Shown: piece by piece, positions 22,663 through 31,770 of the stretch
How the letters are laid out: the number at the start of each line of letters is the position of its first letter
Position numbering within the stretch: position 1 is the stretch's first letter
Assembly: GCA_965242615.1 (NCBI GenBank)
Contig: CBDESR010000005.1
Span: 1,364,001 to 1,428,000 of the forward strand
Direction: 5' to 3'
Source of the DNA: CBDBCU01 sp965242615
GTDB taxonomy: Bacteria; Chloroflexota; Dehalococcoidia; Lucifugimonadales; UBA3495
DNA: 64,000 bases
Notes under the pieces: generated by a model
The model's database searches: none
What the model was told of the DNA's origin: nothing
Seen by the model: only the letters and a program-made list of their open reading frames with translations
Program-made: the position numbers and the translations under genes

Positions 22663-24429
22663 TTGCCAACCTTCCGCCTGGCCCTCGCCCAATCCAATTC
22701 CACCGTTGGCGATATTGACGGCAACACCGCCCGCATTATCGCCGACATTGAACTGGCCCGGGCCGCCGCCGCCGACCTCATCGCCTTTCCCGAACTCGCC
22801 ATCACCGGCTATCCCCCGGAGGACTTGCTGTTCAAGACTTCCTTTCTCCAGGCCAATGTCGCCGCTATGGAGCGGATAATCGCCGCCTCCCAGGGCATTG
22901 CCGTAATTGTCGGCTATGTCGCCGTTGACCAGGACATAGCCAACGCCGCCGCCATTGGCTGCAACGGCCAACTGGTGGACATCTACCGCAAAATGTACCT
23001 GCCCAACTACGGCGTCTTTGACGAAGCCCGCTACTTTCAGCGCGGCCGCCGCTGCCCGGTCTATCGCATCAACGGCATTGGCATCGGCGTCAACATCTGC
23101 GAGGACATCTGGTATCCCGTCGGCCCCGCCGCCGTCCAGCGCGACGCCGGCGCCGACCTCATCGTCAACATCAACGCCTCGCCCTTTCACGCCGGCAAAG
23201 CCGCCTATCGGGAAAAAATGATTGCCACCCGCGCCGCCGACCACGGCTTGTTCGTCGCCTATCTCAATATGGTCGGTGGGCAGGATGAACTGGTCTTTGA
23301 CGGCAGCAGCATCATCTGCGACCAGGAGGGCGAATTATTAGCCCGCGCCCCGGCCTTTACCGAGGACTTGCTGATTGCCGATTTGGATTTAGCCGCCGTT
23401 TTCCGCTCCCGTCTCCGCGACCCCCGCCCCCGCCAGGAACCGGCTGCCATCCATCAGGAAATCGGCGAAGCGGCCGTGATAACCCTTGCCGAATCGCCGC
23501 CTAAAGAACGCCCGCCCCTGCCGCCGCCATCTATAGCCGTCCCCCCGGAACCGGCTGCCGAAGTCTATCTAGCCCTCACCGTCGGCACCCGCGACTATGT
23601 GCGGAAAAGCGGCTTTGCCAAAACCCTGATTGGCTTGTCCGGCGGCATCGACTCCGCCCTCACCGCCGCCATCGCCGTCGACGCCCTCGGCCCGGAAAAT
23701 GTCCTCGGCGTCACTATGCCCTCCCGCTACTCCTCTCCCGGCAGCGTCAGCGACTCCAAAGAACTGGCCGCCAACTTGGGAATTGACTGCTGGATTATTC
23801 CCATCACCCCGGCCCACGACGCCTTTGCCGATATGCTTGAGCCATACTTCAATGACACCCCGGCCAACACCGCCGAGGAAAATGTCCAGTCCCGCATCCG
23901 CGGCAACATCCTGATGACCCTGGCCAACAAATTCGGCTGGCTTACCCTCACCACCGGCAACAAAAGCGAACTGGCGATGGGCTATGCCACCCTGTACGGC
24001 GATATGGCCGGCGGCTTTGCCGTCCTCAAGGATGTCCCCAAATCCCTGGTCTATGCCTTGGCCCATTGGCGCAATCGGCACGGCCCTCCGGCCCTGGCCG
24101 CCGCCGGCGTATCCATCAACCCGCCTATTCCCCAAGCCATCCTCGACAAACCGCCCAGCGCCGAACTCCGCCCGGAGCAGCTTGACGCCGACACTTTGCC
24201 GCCCTACGACCAGCTCGACCCCATCGTCAAAGCCTATGTCGAGCAGGATTACAGCTTTGACGAAATGGTCGCCATGGGGCATAACCCGGCCGCCATCCGG
24301 CAGGTCATCGCCTTCGTGGACCGCAACGAATACAAACGCCGCCAATCTCCCCCCGGCGTCAAAATAACCCCCCGCGCCTTTGGCAAAGACCGCCGCCTCC
24401 CCATCGTCAACCGCTACCGCCCCGCCTAG
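22663..24429 (+). CDS. nadE: Glutamine-dependent NAD+ synthetase
   Basis: 588 residues in two domains. The N-terminal nitrilase-type glutaminase has its Glu-Lys-Cys triad at FPELAITGYPPEDL (E44), RKMYLPNYG (K110) and NICEDIW (C146). The C-terminal synthetase has the PP-loop LSGGIDSALT (326-331) and TTGNKSELAMGY. It makes NAD+ from deamido-NAD+, ATP and glutamine-derived ammonia. The start is TTG 22663 with GGAG 8 bases upstream. The gene is preceded by the small-RNA-like units and the shared hairpin element, which could include a leader. Confidence 0.95.
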   Translation: MPTFRLALAQSNSTVGDIDGNTARIIADIELARAAAADLIAFPELAITGYPPEDLLFKTSFLQANVAAMERIIAASQGIAVIVGYVAVDQDIANAAAIGCNGQLVDIYRKMYLPNYGVFDEARYFQRGRRCPVYRINGIGIGVNICEDIWYPVGPAAVQRDAGADLIVNINASPFHAGKAAYREKMIATRAADHGLFVAYLNMVGGQDELVFDGSSIICDQEGELLARAPAFTEDLLIADLDLAAVFRSRLRDPRPRQEPAAIHQEIGEAAVITLAESPPKERPPLPPPSIAVPPEPAAEVYLALTVGTRDYVRKSGFAKTLIGLSGGIDSALTAAIAVDALGPENVLGVTMPSRYSSPGSVSDSKELAANLGIDCWIIPITPAHDAFADMLEPYFNDTPANTAEENVQSRIRGNILMTLANKFGWLTLTTGNKSELAMGYATLYGDMAGGFAVLKDVPKSLVYALAHWRNRHGPPALAAAGVSINPPIPQAILDKPPSAELRPEQLDADTLPPYDQLDPIVKAYVEQDYSFDEMVAMGHNPAAIRQVIAFVDRNEYKRRQSPPGVKITPRAFGKDRRLPIVNRYRPA

Positions 24430-24476
24430 CCGGCAACTTTTTCCGGCAGACAGACTACCCCCCGGCCTTAACCGCA

Positions 24477-24564
24477 GCTTGTTTCCGGTTCAATCGCGCC
24501 TCGTTCCCGGTTTGCTCGCAGCTCGTTCCCGGTTCAATCCCGCCTCGTTCCCGGTTTGCTCGCG
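24477..24564. repeat. Two tandem copies of a 44-bp unit
   Basis: 24477-24520 and 24521-24564 differ at only a few positions. Each unit is itself two ~22-bp halves around CTCGTTCCCGGTT (GGTTCAATC versus GGTTTGCTC). The array sits in the gap between convergent nadE and the M42 peptidase and ends 7 bases before the latter's stop codon. No function is evident. Confidence 0.75.
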
Positions 24565-24571
24565 GCTCGTC

Positions 24572-25696
24572 CTATCCCCCCAACCGTTCCCGGAACTCGG
24601 CCGGCACTTCCCGCAGCCGCTCCCGAAATGCCGTATTCTCCCGCTGCGGCAAATTCGCCACCGCCGCCACCATCAGCGCAACGCCGCCCAAGTAATCCTC
24701 CCGGTGAATAAACTCCGCTTCAATGCCCTCCGCCCCGCCGTTATGATAGTTGCCCAGCGGGAAAGCAATCCCGGTCGCCCGGTAGCCGCAGTTGGCAAAG
24801 GCGCTCGCCTCGCAGACGCCCCCGCTCATCAATTGCCGCTGCGCCTTAAACCCCTCTGGCCGACCCTGCAAAACCTCCCGCGCCCGGATTAAAGCCGCCT
24901 CGGCGTCAGCGTCAAAAGTAAAGCCGGCATCCCCCACCCGGATGACCGGCCCACCGCCGATTTCCGCCCCCGGCAAAGCGCGGCTGGATTCCAGCGACAC
25001 CACCAGCGTATCCGCCGGCAAAGTCCCGGCCGCCGCCAACAGCCGCGCCCCGACCAAGCCCACCTCCTCAGCCCGCGTAAATACTCCGAAAACCTCCCCC
25101 GGCGGCGGCGTACTATTCCCATCCCGCAAAGCCGCCAAAGTTGCCAGGATACTGCCGCAGCCCGCCAAATCATCCGCCGCCCGCATCCGAATCAAATCTC
25201 CATCCTCTTGAAAATCCGGCAGGTCAAAGACCACTGCCGCCGGCAAGGAAACTTCCCCCAACCGGCCCGGTTCCGCCAACCGCAGCAAAACCTGCCGCTC
25301 CGCACCCTCGCCGCTCTCCCCGACCGTAACCGCCGCCAGCCGCTGCCCGGCCGGCGTCAATACCTGCACCGGTACGCCCGGCGCAAAAGCCGCCGCCGGT
25401 ACGCCGCCCATCGCCTTGGCCAATAGCAAATCGCCGTCCACCGCCACCGCCTCGTAGCCCGGATGATCCAAGTGGGCGACAAAAGCAATGGGCGGGACGG
25501 CGGCCGCTCCGGCGTCAGTGGCGCGGCCGGGCAAATGGGCAATGATGTTGCCGTAATCATCCGACTGCTGACCAACGCCCAACTCCTTCAGGATGTCCCG
25601 TACTACGCCGGCCACGCCGCCCTCTTGAAAAGAAGTAGCCGGCTGCGCCCCCAAGCGGGACAAGTAACCGATAGCCCGTTCCTCAGTACTCGCCAT
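24572..25696 (-). CDS. M42-family metallo-aminopeptidase
   Basis: 374 residues. The dinuclear zinc ligands of the family are visible in order: His in FVAHLDHPGYE, Asp in RAADDLAGCGS, the catalytic Glu-Glu in TRAEEVGLVGA, a ligand Glu or Asp in VSLESS and His in LGNYHNGG. It probably removes N-terminal residues from peptides in the cytoplasm. An insert of about 75 residues between the first His and Asp forms the usual dimerisation domain. It stands alone on the minus strand. Confidence 0.85.
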   Translation of the reverse strand: MASTEERAIGYLSRLGAQPATSFQEGGVAGVVRDILKELGVGQQSDDYGNIIAHLPGRATDAGAAAVPPIAFVAHLDHPGYEAVAVDGDLLLAKAMGGVPAAAFAPGVPVQVLTPAGQRLAAVTVGESGEGAERQVLLRLAEPGRLGEVSLPAAVVFDLPDFQEDGDLIRMRAADDLAGCGSILATLAALRDGNSTPPPGEVFGVFTRAEEVGLVGARLLAAAGTLPADTLVVSLESSRALPGAEIGGGPVIRVGDAGFTFDADAEAALIRAREVLQGRPEGFKAQRQLMSGGVCEASAFANCGYRATGIAFPLGNYHNGGAEGIEAEFIHREDYLGGVALMVAAVANLPQRENTAFRERLREVPAEFRERLGG

Positions 25697-25796
25697 AATC
25701 TTTGCGCCCCCGTAAGTTTCTCCCAGCGATTATAGCAGAGCGTTAATGAGCCGCCCGCCCCCGCAACCCCACCATTTCCCCATCCTCCGGCAACTG

Positions 25797-26390
25797 TCAT
25801 TCCCACGAAAGTGGGAATCCAGAATCCCCAATGCTACAAAATACCACGAAAATTCATCCTGAAATACTATTGACATCCTGAAATCCTTCCCCCATAATAA
25901 AAACCGTCAAGGTTGACCTGACCCCGGGACGCCGGGTTCTTTACGCTAAGCTTACCGTAAAACTTAATACCGCTCCACACAGCGCGCTGTGGGCCCCGGC
26001 AGCCTCAAAAACCGCCGGACGCCTTTAACACTCCTACCCCCGGGGAAACGGACTAAGGCCCCGTAATCCCCAACCGGAGCAGCGGCCAACGGCAAATCCC
26101 AACCGCCGTACCAAACCGCCGCCCCATTCCTACAGGAGTCGGAGCAACCCAGGTTGACTGGAGAACGGTCAACCGCGGTCGCAAGACTGGGCCAACCCGC
26201 CGGCATGGCAACCATACCAACCGGCGTCAGTAGCCAACTCAAGGTCAAGCAACCGTAATCGGCAATCTGGCCGGGCAATACCGAGATGTGCAGCAAGGTA
26301 TCCAATCGGCGTAGCAACCCAGATGACCAGACTTGCCAACCCTTCTCCCGACAAGGCGGAAACCGCGGCCGCGGTTTCCGCCAACACCGG
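25797..26390 (+). ncRNA. Copy B of the ~0.6 kb promoter-bearing non-coding repeat
   Basis: It opens with TCATTCCCACGAAAGTGGGA, has the promoter TTGACA (25870-25875), 17 bases, CATAAT (25893-25898), then GACCCCGGGACGCCGGGTTC, ACGCTAAGCTTACCGT and CACAGCGCGCTGTG. The GGTTGAC/GGTCAACC hairpin is at 26152-26174. The terminal stem GGCGGAAACCGC (26355-26366) pairs with GCGGTTTCCGCC, a perfect palindrome whose upper pairs differ from copies A and C but stay complementary. The second hairpin of copies A and C is missing; a solo IS end follows at 26407. Confidence 0.6.
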
Positions 26391-26406
26391 TTTCCCCAAT
26401 TCTTAA

Positions 26407-26426
26407 ACCCTTGGTGTGAAATAGCT
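26407..26426 (+). mobile_element. Solo terminal repeat of the IS982-like element
   Basis: ACCCTTGGTGTGAAATAGCT matches the inward-reading right end of the IS at 7528-8570 (ACGCTTGGTGTGAAATAGCT) at 19 of 20 bases and follows TTAA. No transposase remains: the next sequence is the 3' end of the aldolase gene. It also marks the point where repeat copy B has lost its last hairpin. Confidence 0.6.
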
Positions 26427-26440
26427 ACGCTCCGCCCGCC

Positions 26441-27196
26441 CTAGCCCCCGGTAGCTACTTGGACCAGGAAGTCGGCGGCCGCCCGGCTCAGCCAGGGGTT
26501 GACAGAGGTCATCAGGAACTTGACGCCCTTGCTTACATAGTCGGCGGCGTTGGCGTCGTTGACCAGGGTGCCGGCGGTGCGGCCGGAAGCTACGATGCGG
26601 GCGATGGCGGCGTCAATGGCGGCCTGCACTTCGGGATGGCCAGGATTGCCCAAGTGTCCCATAGTTTGGGCCAAGTCCGAGGGGGCGACAAAGAAAACAT
26701 CAATGTCGTCCACGCGGAGGATTTCGTCGAGGTTTTGGAGAGCGGATACTTCCTCGAGGAGGACGATGACCATACTCTGGTCGTTGGCGGCGGCGAAGTA
26801 GTCGGGAACGCCGTAGGATTGGCGGCCGCCGAACATTCCCCGGTAGCCCAAGGGGGCGTACTTGGCGGATTGGGCGGCTTGTTCGGCAGCGGCCCGGCTG
26901 TTGATGTGGGGAACGACGATGCCCATAGAACCCCGGTCAAGGGTGCGGGTAATGAGCCAGGGTTCGTTGGCGTTGACGCGGGTGATGGGGGTAACGCCCC
27001 ACAGGTCGGCGGCACGGGTCATATCGCCCAACTGCTCCCAGGTAACGCCGCCGTGTTCGCACTCCAGCCACACGCCGTCAAAACCCAGCGGCCCTAGAAA
27101 GTCAACCATTTCACTGGAAAGGATGCCGGAGATGGTAACGGTAACCTGCCCGGCAGCCAGTTTTTCCTTAACCCGGTTGGGACGGATGGAGGGCAT
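26441..27196 (-). CDS. HpcH/HpaI-family aldolase
   Basis: 251 residues of the class II pyruvate-aldolase family. Typical blocks are GFDGVWLECEHGGVTWEQL, the metal-binding Glu in VLLEEVSALQNLDEIL, and VAPSDLAQTMG (Asp ligand). GIVVPHINS and GYRGMFGGR are also family-like. It cleaves or forms 2-keto acid aldols with pyruvate and a divalent metal; the natural substrate cannot be told from sequence. It stands between repeat copy B and a restriction-modification pair. Confidence 0.85.
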   Translation of the reverse strand: MPSIRPNRVKEKLAAGQVTVTISGILSSEMVDFLGPLGFDGVWLECEHGGVTWEQLGDMTRAADLWGVTPITRVNANEPWLITRTLDRGSMGIVVPHINSRAAAEQAAQSAKYAPLGYRGMFGGRQSYGVPDYFAAANDQSMVIVLLEEVSALQNLDEILRVDDIDVFFVAPSDLAQTMGHLGNPGHPEVQAAIDAAIARIVASGRTAGTLVNDANAADYVSKGVKFLMTSVNPWLSRAAADFLVQVATGG

Positions 27197-27235
27197 TGTG
27201 ATACCTCGCTTTAAGGAGGATTTGGAAAAGGAGAG

Positions 27236-27844
27236 TTACGGGTTGGCAAGAACCATATCCCGCAATTTTGCCATCGGCAACAAGTCAGTCACCCGGCGGG
27301 CGTATGCTGGAGACGGGAATCTGGTGTTCAAGGGCGGCAAACCTTCACTGTATCCTGCCAAAACCAAATGTCCCTCAGTGATAAAGAAAACCTGCACGTA
27401 CAAGTCCGCAGGTTTCTTACCAGAAGACTCCATCTGCTGCTGATTTATCAGTAGGTTACGGGACGGAATCGCAGATAGTTGGACGAGCTGAGTGGCATAC
27501 ACCTTTACGTCGACGCTTTGACCGGCAACGGTGAGGTCGTACCCCTCGTCGAAGCAGCCCAAAGTGGTATGCAAGCATACCTTGTCCCTTACCCGATGAG
27601 ACCTGACCGCAGGCGGCAAATTTCCGTACCTTTCTTGCAAGGCATCATGTAGGTACTGGAACAAGGCTAACTCGCCAAGGATGCCGCGTTTGATGGTCTG
27701 GACGTGTTCAGCCCCGTAATCGCCGAAAACCTGCTGGTCATGTCCGGGGTACTCGAACAGGATACGCCGCTCGGCGAACCACTGGGCTGTGGTGTCAATC
27801 TCGGCGGAAATCGGCATTTGGATGAACGCATCCGGGTTAGGCAT
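27236..27844 (-). CDS. Putative restriction endonuclease of RM system 2
   Basis: 202 residues from ATG 27844 (MPNPDAFIQM). A PD-(D/E)XK-like core is suggested by CFDEGYDLTVAGQSVDVKVYAT, with Asp, then Asp-x-Lys, near residues 112-130. The gene starts 10 bases after the stop of the methyltransferase, and the pair shares a lower GC content than the neighbourhood, so both were probably acquired together. No similarity to the nuclease at 20403 is apparent. The recognition site is unknown. Confidence 0.7.
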   Translation of the reverse strand: MPNPDAFIQMPISAEIDTTAQWFAERRILFEYPGHDQQVFGDYGAEHVQTIKRGILGELALFQYLHDALQERYGNLPPAVRSHRVRDKVCLHTTLGCFDEGYDLTVAGQSVDVKVYATQLVQLSAIPSRNLLINQQQMESSGKKPADLYVQVFFITEGHLVLAGYSEGLPPLNTRFPSPAYARRVTDLLPMAKLRDMVLANP

Positions 27845-27854
27845 TTTGCACCTC

Positions 27855-28799
27855 TTAACGGCCGGCCAGGGAAAGTTTTTCCTCGATGACTGGGGCGTAG
27901 TTTTGGTAGATTTCGTAGCCGACGTACTTGCGGCCAAGTTCCTTGGCTACTTTCAGGGTAGTGCCAGAACCGGCAAAGGGGTCTAACACCAAGTCTCCTA
28001 CATAAGAGAACATACGGATGCAACGCCGGGCAATTTCCTCGGGCATAATGGCTGGGTGTTTGCCCCAAGCGACATCTGCCTTGTTGGGACCGGGAAGCGT
28101 CCACACCTGCTGGGTGTATTCAACCCACTCTGCCTCGGACAGAGTACTAACCTGCTTCACTTCTTGGGGAACTTTGGAGGGTTTGCCCTCTTTGACAAAT
28201 ACGCCTACGAACTCGGCGGTGTTCTGGGCGTACAAGTTGCGGGGATAAGGATAGCTTCCGAACATCAACCGCTTGGTTCCGTTGACCCGGTTCCAAATAT
28301 AAATATCCAGCAGGTTTATGCTGGATATGTTTTCCAAGATGGACTTTTCAATATCGGCATAGATATTGAAAATATGCCGGGTGTGGTGCGTGGAAATCTC
28401 CTTTTTAGGGATGGGCATTAACGGGGCGTTGATGGCCAATTTCCCGTTGGGCTTGAGTACCCTGACGCACTCTTGCCAAGTGCGAAGCATTGCCTGGATG
28501 TAGGAAGGGTAGTCCGGAATGGAGCCGTAATCCTCAGGGAGACGCTCGGAGTGAAACCCGTTCTGATGGCCGTTTTGGGTGTAGTCTTTTATGTGGTAAT
28601 ACGGCGGAGAGGTGACAATCAAGTCTACCGTAGACGACTTAACCTCGGTCATCGCTGCCGAAGACCGGTAAAAGACTTGGCTCTCAACTTCGGCCGGGGC
28701 CAAAGAACCGTCCTCAGGGGTTGTTAAAGTTGGCTTCCTCACTTCCTCCACGCCATCCCTCGGAAACAATGGCTGGCTTGCAAAGTCAGGATTAGTCAA
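27855..28799 (-). CDS. Site-specific DNA methyltransferase of RM system 2 (TSPPY type)
   Basis: 314 residues. The catalytic block DLIVTSPPYYHIKDY is of the N4-cytosine type (TSPPY) and comes first; the AdoMet motif VLDPFAGSGTTLKVAKELGRKYVGYE is C-terminal, which is the beta order. TTG at 28799 is chosen because GGGGGAGAG precedes it directly and a promoter lies 35-63 bases upstream. A TTG at 28862 is also in frame but falls on the promoter's own -35 box. The enzyme modifies host DNA against the nuclease encoded next. Confidence 0.88.
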   Translation of the reverse strand: MTNPDFASQPLFPRDGVEEVRKPTLTTPEDGSLAPAEVESQVFYRSSAAMTEVKSSTVDLIVTSPPYYHIKDYTQNGHQNGFHSERLPEDYGSIPDYPSYIQAMLRTWQECVRVLKPNGKLAINAPLMPIPKKEISTHHTRHIFNIYADIEKSILENISSINLLDIYIWNRVNGTKRLMFGSYPYPRNLYAQNTAEFVGVFVKEGKPSKVPQEVKQVSTLSEAEWVEYTQQVWTLPGPNKADVAWGKHPAIMPEEIARRCIRMFSYVGDLVLDPFAGSGTTLKVAKELGRKYVGYEIYQNYAPVIEEKLSLAGR

Positions 28800-28833
28800 C
28801 TCTCTCCCCCTTATCCGGTAGTGAACAGGGGGA

Positions 28834-28862
28834 ATGATATACCCTGTTGCGAAAGTTGACAA
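28834..28862 (-). promoter_or_regulatory. Promoter of RM system 2
   Basis: Minus-strand TTGTCA (28862-28857) and TATCAT (28839-28834) are 17 bases apart. The start codon TTG 28799 follows about 35 bases below, with a strong purine-rich ribosome site. Confidence 0.6.
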
Positions 28863-28937
28863 GTTTTACCGCTTTTTACATCTGAAAACTTGCTTTTATG
28901 TTAAACGAATGGGTTTTAGCTTTATGTTTAGGTATCC

Positions 28938-29705
28938 CTACCCTTTCTCCTCATAGCCGCGCGGCGTAACCATTTTGCCGTGGTGGGTGTAGGTAGTGGA
29001 GTTGCCGATGATTACGGTGGTGAACATATCCACGGCGGGGGCGCGAATTTCGAGGTCTTGCAGGGTGGTCAGGGTGGTTTGCTGGTTGGGGCGGTAGGCT
29101 TCCCGCACCAAGCCGACCGGGGTTTGCGGAGGGCGATGGCCGAGCAGGATACGGCGGGCTTCCAGTAGCTGCCAGTCCCGGCGTTGGCTGCGGGGGTTGT
29201 AGAGGGCTACTACAAAATCGCCGAGGGCGGCGGCGGCCAAGCGGCGGCGGATGGTGTCCCAAGGGGTCAGCAGGTCGCTGAGGCTGATGGCGCAAAAGTC
29301 CTGCATCAGGGGGGAACCGAGAAGGGCGGCGGCGGCTTGCAGGGCGGAGACGCCGGGGATGGTAACTACCGGGGGATTTTCGCCGTCCCAGCCGGCGGCG
29401 GTGAGAATGCGGAACAGGGGGCCAGCCATTCCATAGACGCCGGCATCCCCGGAGGAAACTACCGCCACTGATTTGCCGCCATTAGCCAAATCCACGGCCC
29501 GCTGCGCCCGCTCCAGTTCCTGGCCCAGTTCCATAGCTATTACTTCTTTGCCGGCGGTAAGGGCGGCAATCGGCTCGAGATAGCCGCGGAATCCGATGAT
29601 GACCTCGGCGCGGAGCAGGGCGTCGACGGCGGCCGGGGTCAGCAGTTCGGCGGCTCCGGGGCCCAAGCCGACCAGAAAGAGTTTGCCGTTGGGGGTGTCG
29701 GTCAT
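28938..29705 (-). CDS. cobJ: Precorrin-3B C17-methyltransferase
   Basis: 255 residues, the length of a stand-alone CobJ/CbiH. The tetrapyrrole-methylase blocks are FLVGLGPGAAELLTP at the start, VAVVSSGDAGVYGMAGPLF near residue 80, VTIPGVSALQAAAALLG and ALYNPRSQRRDWQL. It methylates C17 with ring contraction. It is the last gene of the cobalamin operon, 15 bases after cbiG. Confidence 0.93.
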   Translation of the reverse strand: MTDTPNGKLFLVGLGPGAAELLTPAAVDALLRAEVIIGFRGYLEPIAALTAGKEVIAMELGQELERAQRAVDLANGGKSVAVVSSGDAGVYGMAGPLFRILTAAGWDGENPPVVTIPGVSALQAAAALLGSPLMQDFCAISLSDLLTPWDTIRRRLAAAALGDFVVALYNPRSQRRDWQLLEARRILLGHRPPQTPVGLVREAYRPNQQTTLTTLQDLEIRAPAVDMFTTVIIGNSTTYTHHGKMVTPRGYEEKG

Positions 29706-29720
29706 TGGCGGGTTTCCTGA

Positions 29721-30935
29721 TTAAGTCGGATGGGTTTCGTAAGGAATGCGGGCTACCGCGAGGGTTGCCCGGTCGGTTTTTTGACGGGGTAGGACCAGTT
29801 CGGCGCTGCCGGCGGCTAACAAGGCGGCCGGTTCGGCAACGCCCCATAAGCCCAGCAAGCGGTGGGCGGCCTCAGATTTGTTCAAGCCGGTATTGGGAAA
29901 GTCGGCAAAAACCTGGTTCAGCTGCTCTGCCGAGTAGGTTTGCAACGGTACGCCATACTCGGCTGCTAGTTCGATGATGCCGGGTTCATCGGCTTTAAGG
30001 TCGGCGGTGGCGATGGCGGCGATACTATCCTCCCACAGCCCGAACCGGTGGAAAGTATTACCCACGAACTCGAACAGGTAGTCAAGGCACACGTCCCGGC
30101 GGCAGCCAATCCCGGCGACCAGAGTGCGGGGACGATAAACCACCATATTGCGGGGACGCTGGGTACCTTGTCCTACCTCAATATCCCATTCAATTACCCC
30201 CGGTTCGGGGGCGGGAAGCCAGCGGTCGGTTATCACCAAATAGGCCGCGCTGGGGGATTGGCTCAAGGATTCCAGGGTGGGATAGACGGTAAGGTTAGCC
30301 GGCCAAGGTTGGTTAGCCGGCCACCAATTGCGTTGGCCGGCGTCCTGATAGACCCCGACCGGTTCGCCGTTGACTACCGCGGCGCTGACCCGGGTTATCG
30401 TTTCGTTGGCGGCTTCGATTTTCCAGCCGAAATCCAAGCCGAGCAAATCTACCGCCAAGGTGTCGAGGGCGTGGGACGCCGAGGTGATAACCGGAGTTGC
30501 CCCCAAGATAGCGGCTACTTCCCCGGTCAGGGCATCGCCGCCGCCGATATGCCCGGAAAGGAGGCTGACGGCAAAGCGGCCGGCATCATCGACGCAGACC
30601 ACCGCCGGGTCGGTGTGCTTGTGCTGCATTACCGGCGCCAAGAGGCGGACGGCTACGCCCACCGGCATAAAGAGGATGAGGCGGCGGTTTTCCGTAAAGA
30701 GCCGTTGCAAGACCGGGCGGAGGGGGCGGTCATAGAGCCGTATAGCGGCAGCCGCCGGGTCGGTATGGTCGGATGGGGCAAAGCGGCGGTCCAAGTAGAG
30801 GCGAGGGTCTCCGGGCAAGCGGCGGCGCAAGTCCTGAGCCAGCCGGGAGCCGCTGCGGGACAGGGCGACAATCGCAGTGTCTTGGACAGTATCCGGCACA
30901 ACGCCCGGGGCGATATTCGGGAAGGCGGCGGACAT
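29721..30935 (-). CDS. cbiG: Cobalt-precorrin-5A hydrolase
   Basis: 404 residues with all three CbiG parts: an N-terminal domain (IVALSRSGSRLAQDL), the core LILFMPVGVAVRLLAPVMQHKHTDPAVVCVDDAGRFAVSLLSGHIGGG, and the C-terminal domain beginning LVAGIGCRRDVCLDYL and ending ATLAVARIPYE. It opens the delta-lactone and releases acetaldehyde, a step unique to the anaerobic (early-cobalt) pathway. It is translated between cobM and cobJ. Confidence 0.93.
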   Translation of the reverse strand: MSAAFPNIAPGVVPDTVQDTAIVALSRSGSRLAQDLRRRLPGDPRLYLDRRFAPSDHTDPAAAAIRLYDRPLRPVLQRLFTENRRLILFMPVGVAVRLLAPVMQHKHTDPAVVCVDDAGRFAVSLLSGHIGGGDALTGEVAAILGATPVITSASHALDTLAVDLLGLDFGWKIEAANETITRVSAAVVNGEPVGVYQDAGQRNWWPANQPWPANLTVYPTLESLSQSPSAAYLVITDRWLPAPEPGVIEWDIEVGQGTQRPRNMVVYRPRTLVAGIGCRRDVCLDYLFEFVGNTFHRFGLWEDSIAAIATADLKADEPGIIELAAEYGVPLQTYSAEQLNQVFADFPNTGLNKSEAAHRLLGLWGVAEPAALLAAGSAELVLPRQKTDRATLAVARIPYETHPT

Positions 30936-30947
30936 TGGGCGGCTCCG

Positions 30948-31766
30948 CTAGTCGGCGGCGGTGGGCGTTCCGGCTTGGGCGCGGCGGAACAGGTGGGTGT
31001 AGCTGCCGGAATAGAGATGGGATGTGGCGAATTGGCCGTTAGCGGCGGACGGGTCGCGCAGGGCCGGGTCAATGGCTTGGCCGACAAAGACCAGGGCTTG
31101 GCGGTTGATTTTGGATTCCCGGACTTGGGCGGCGATGTTGGATAGGTCGCCGCGGATTATTTTTTCGTCCGCCCAACCAACCCGATAGACTACGGCGGCC
31201 GGGGTTTCCGGCGGGTAGCCGGCGGCGGTGAGTTCCCGGACGATTTGGGGCATACGGGTAACGCCAAGGAAAATAACGAGGGTGCAGTTGTGGGCGGCCA
31301 AGTCTTGCAGCTGTTCTTTTGGCGGCATTGCAATGCGGCCCTGGGCGCGGGTCATTATCACCGTTTGGGAGATTTCCGGCACGGTGAGTTCGGCTTTCAG
31401 CTTGGCGGCGGCGGCAAAGGCGGCGCTGACGCCGGGGATGATTTCGTAGTCCACTCCTTCCCGTTCGAGGATCCGCATCTGCTCGAGGATAGCGCCGTAC
31501 AGGGCCGGATCGCCGCTCTGGATGCGGGCTACGGTTTGGCCGGCGGCGACGGCTTGCAGCGTAACTGCCATAATTTCGTCCAGGGTCATATCGCGGCTGC
31601 CGTGGACGGCGGCGTCGGGCCGGGCAAAGGCGATGATGTCCGGGTGAACGAGGGAATCGGCGTAGATGACCACATCGGCGGCGGCAATGAGCCGCTGGGA
31701 CTTGAGGGTCAGCAGTTCCGGGTCGCCGGGGCCGCCGCCGATGAAATAGACTTTGCCGTGCGCCAT
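30948..31766 (-). CDS. cobM: Precorrin-4 C11-methyltransferase
   Basis: 272 residues of the CobM/CbiF type. Motifs are VYFIGGGPGDPELLTLKSQRLI at the start, VARIQSGDPALYGAILEQM near residue 80, IIPGVSAAFAAAAKL and LVIFLGVTRMPQIV. It methylates C11 of the corrin precursor. The last 30 residues are a tail after the conserved domain. The start lies 4 bases after the stop of cobI. Confidence 0.93.
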   Translation of the reverse strand: MAHGKVYFIGGGPGDPELLTLKSQRLIAAADVVIYADSLVHPDIIAFARPDAAVHGSRDMTLDEIMAVTLQAVAAGQTVARIQSGDPALYGAILEQMRILEREGVDYEIIPGVSAAFAAAAKLKAELTVPEISQTVIMTRAQGRIAMPPKEQLQDLAAHNCTLVIFLGVTRMPQIVRELTAAGYPPETPAAVVYRVGWADEKIIRGDLSNIAAQVRESKINRQALVFVGQAIDPALRDPSAANGQFATSHLYSGSYTHLFRRAQAGTPTAAD

Positions 31767-31770
31767 TTTT

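Noticed and set aside
24477..24564. CRISPR array
   Set aside because: Two 44-bp units joined directly without spacers and no cas genes nearby.
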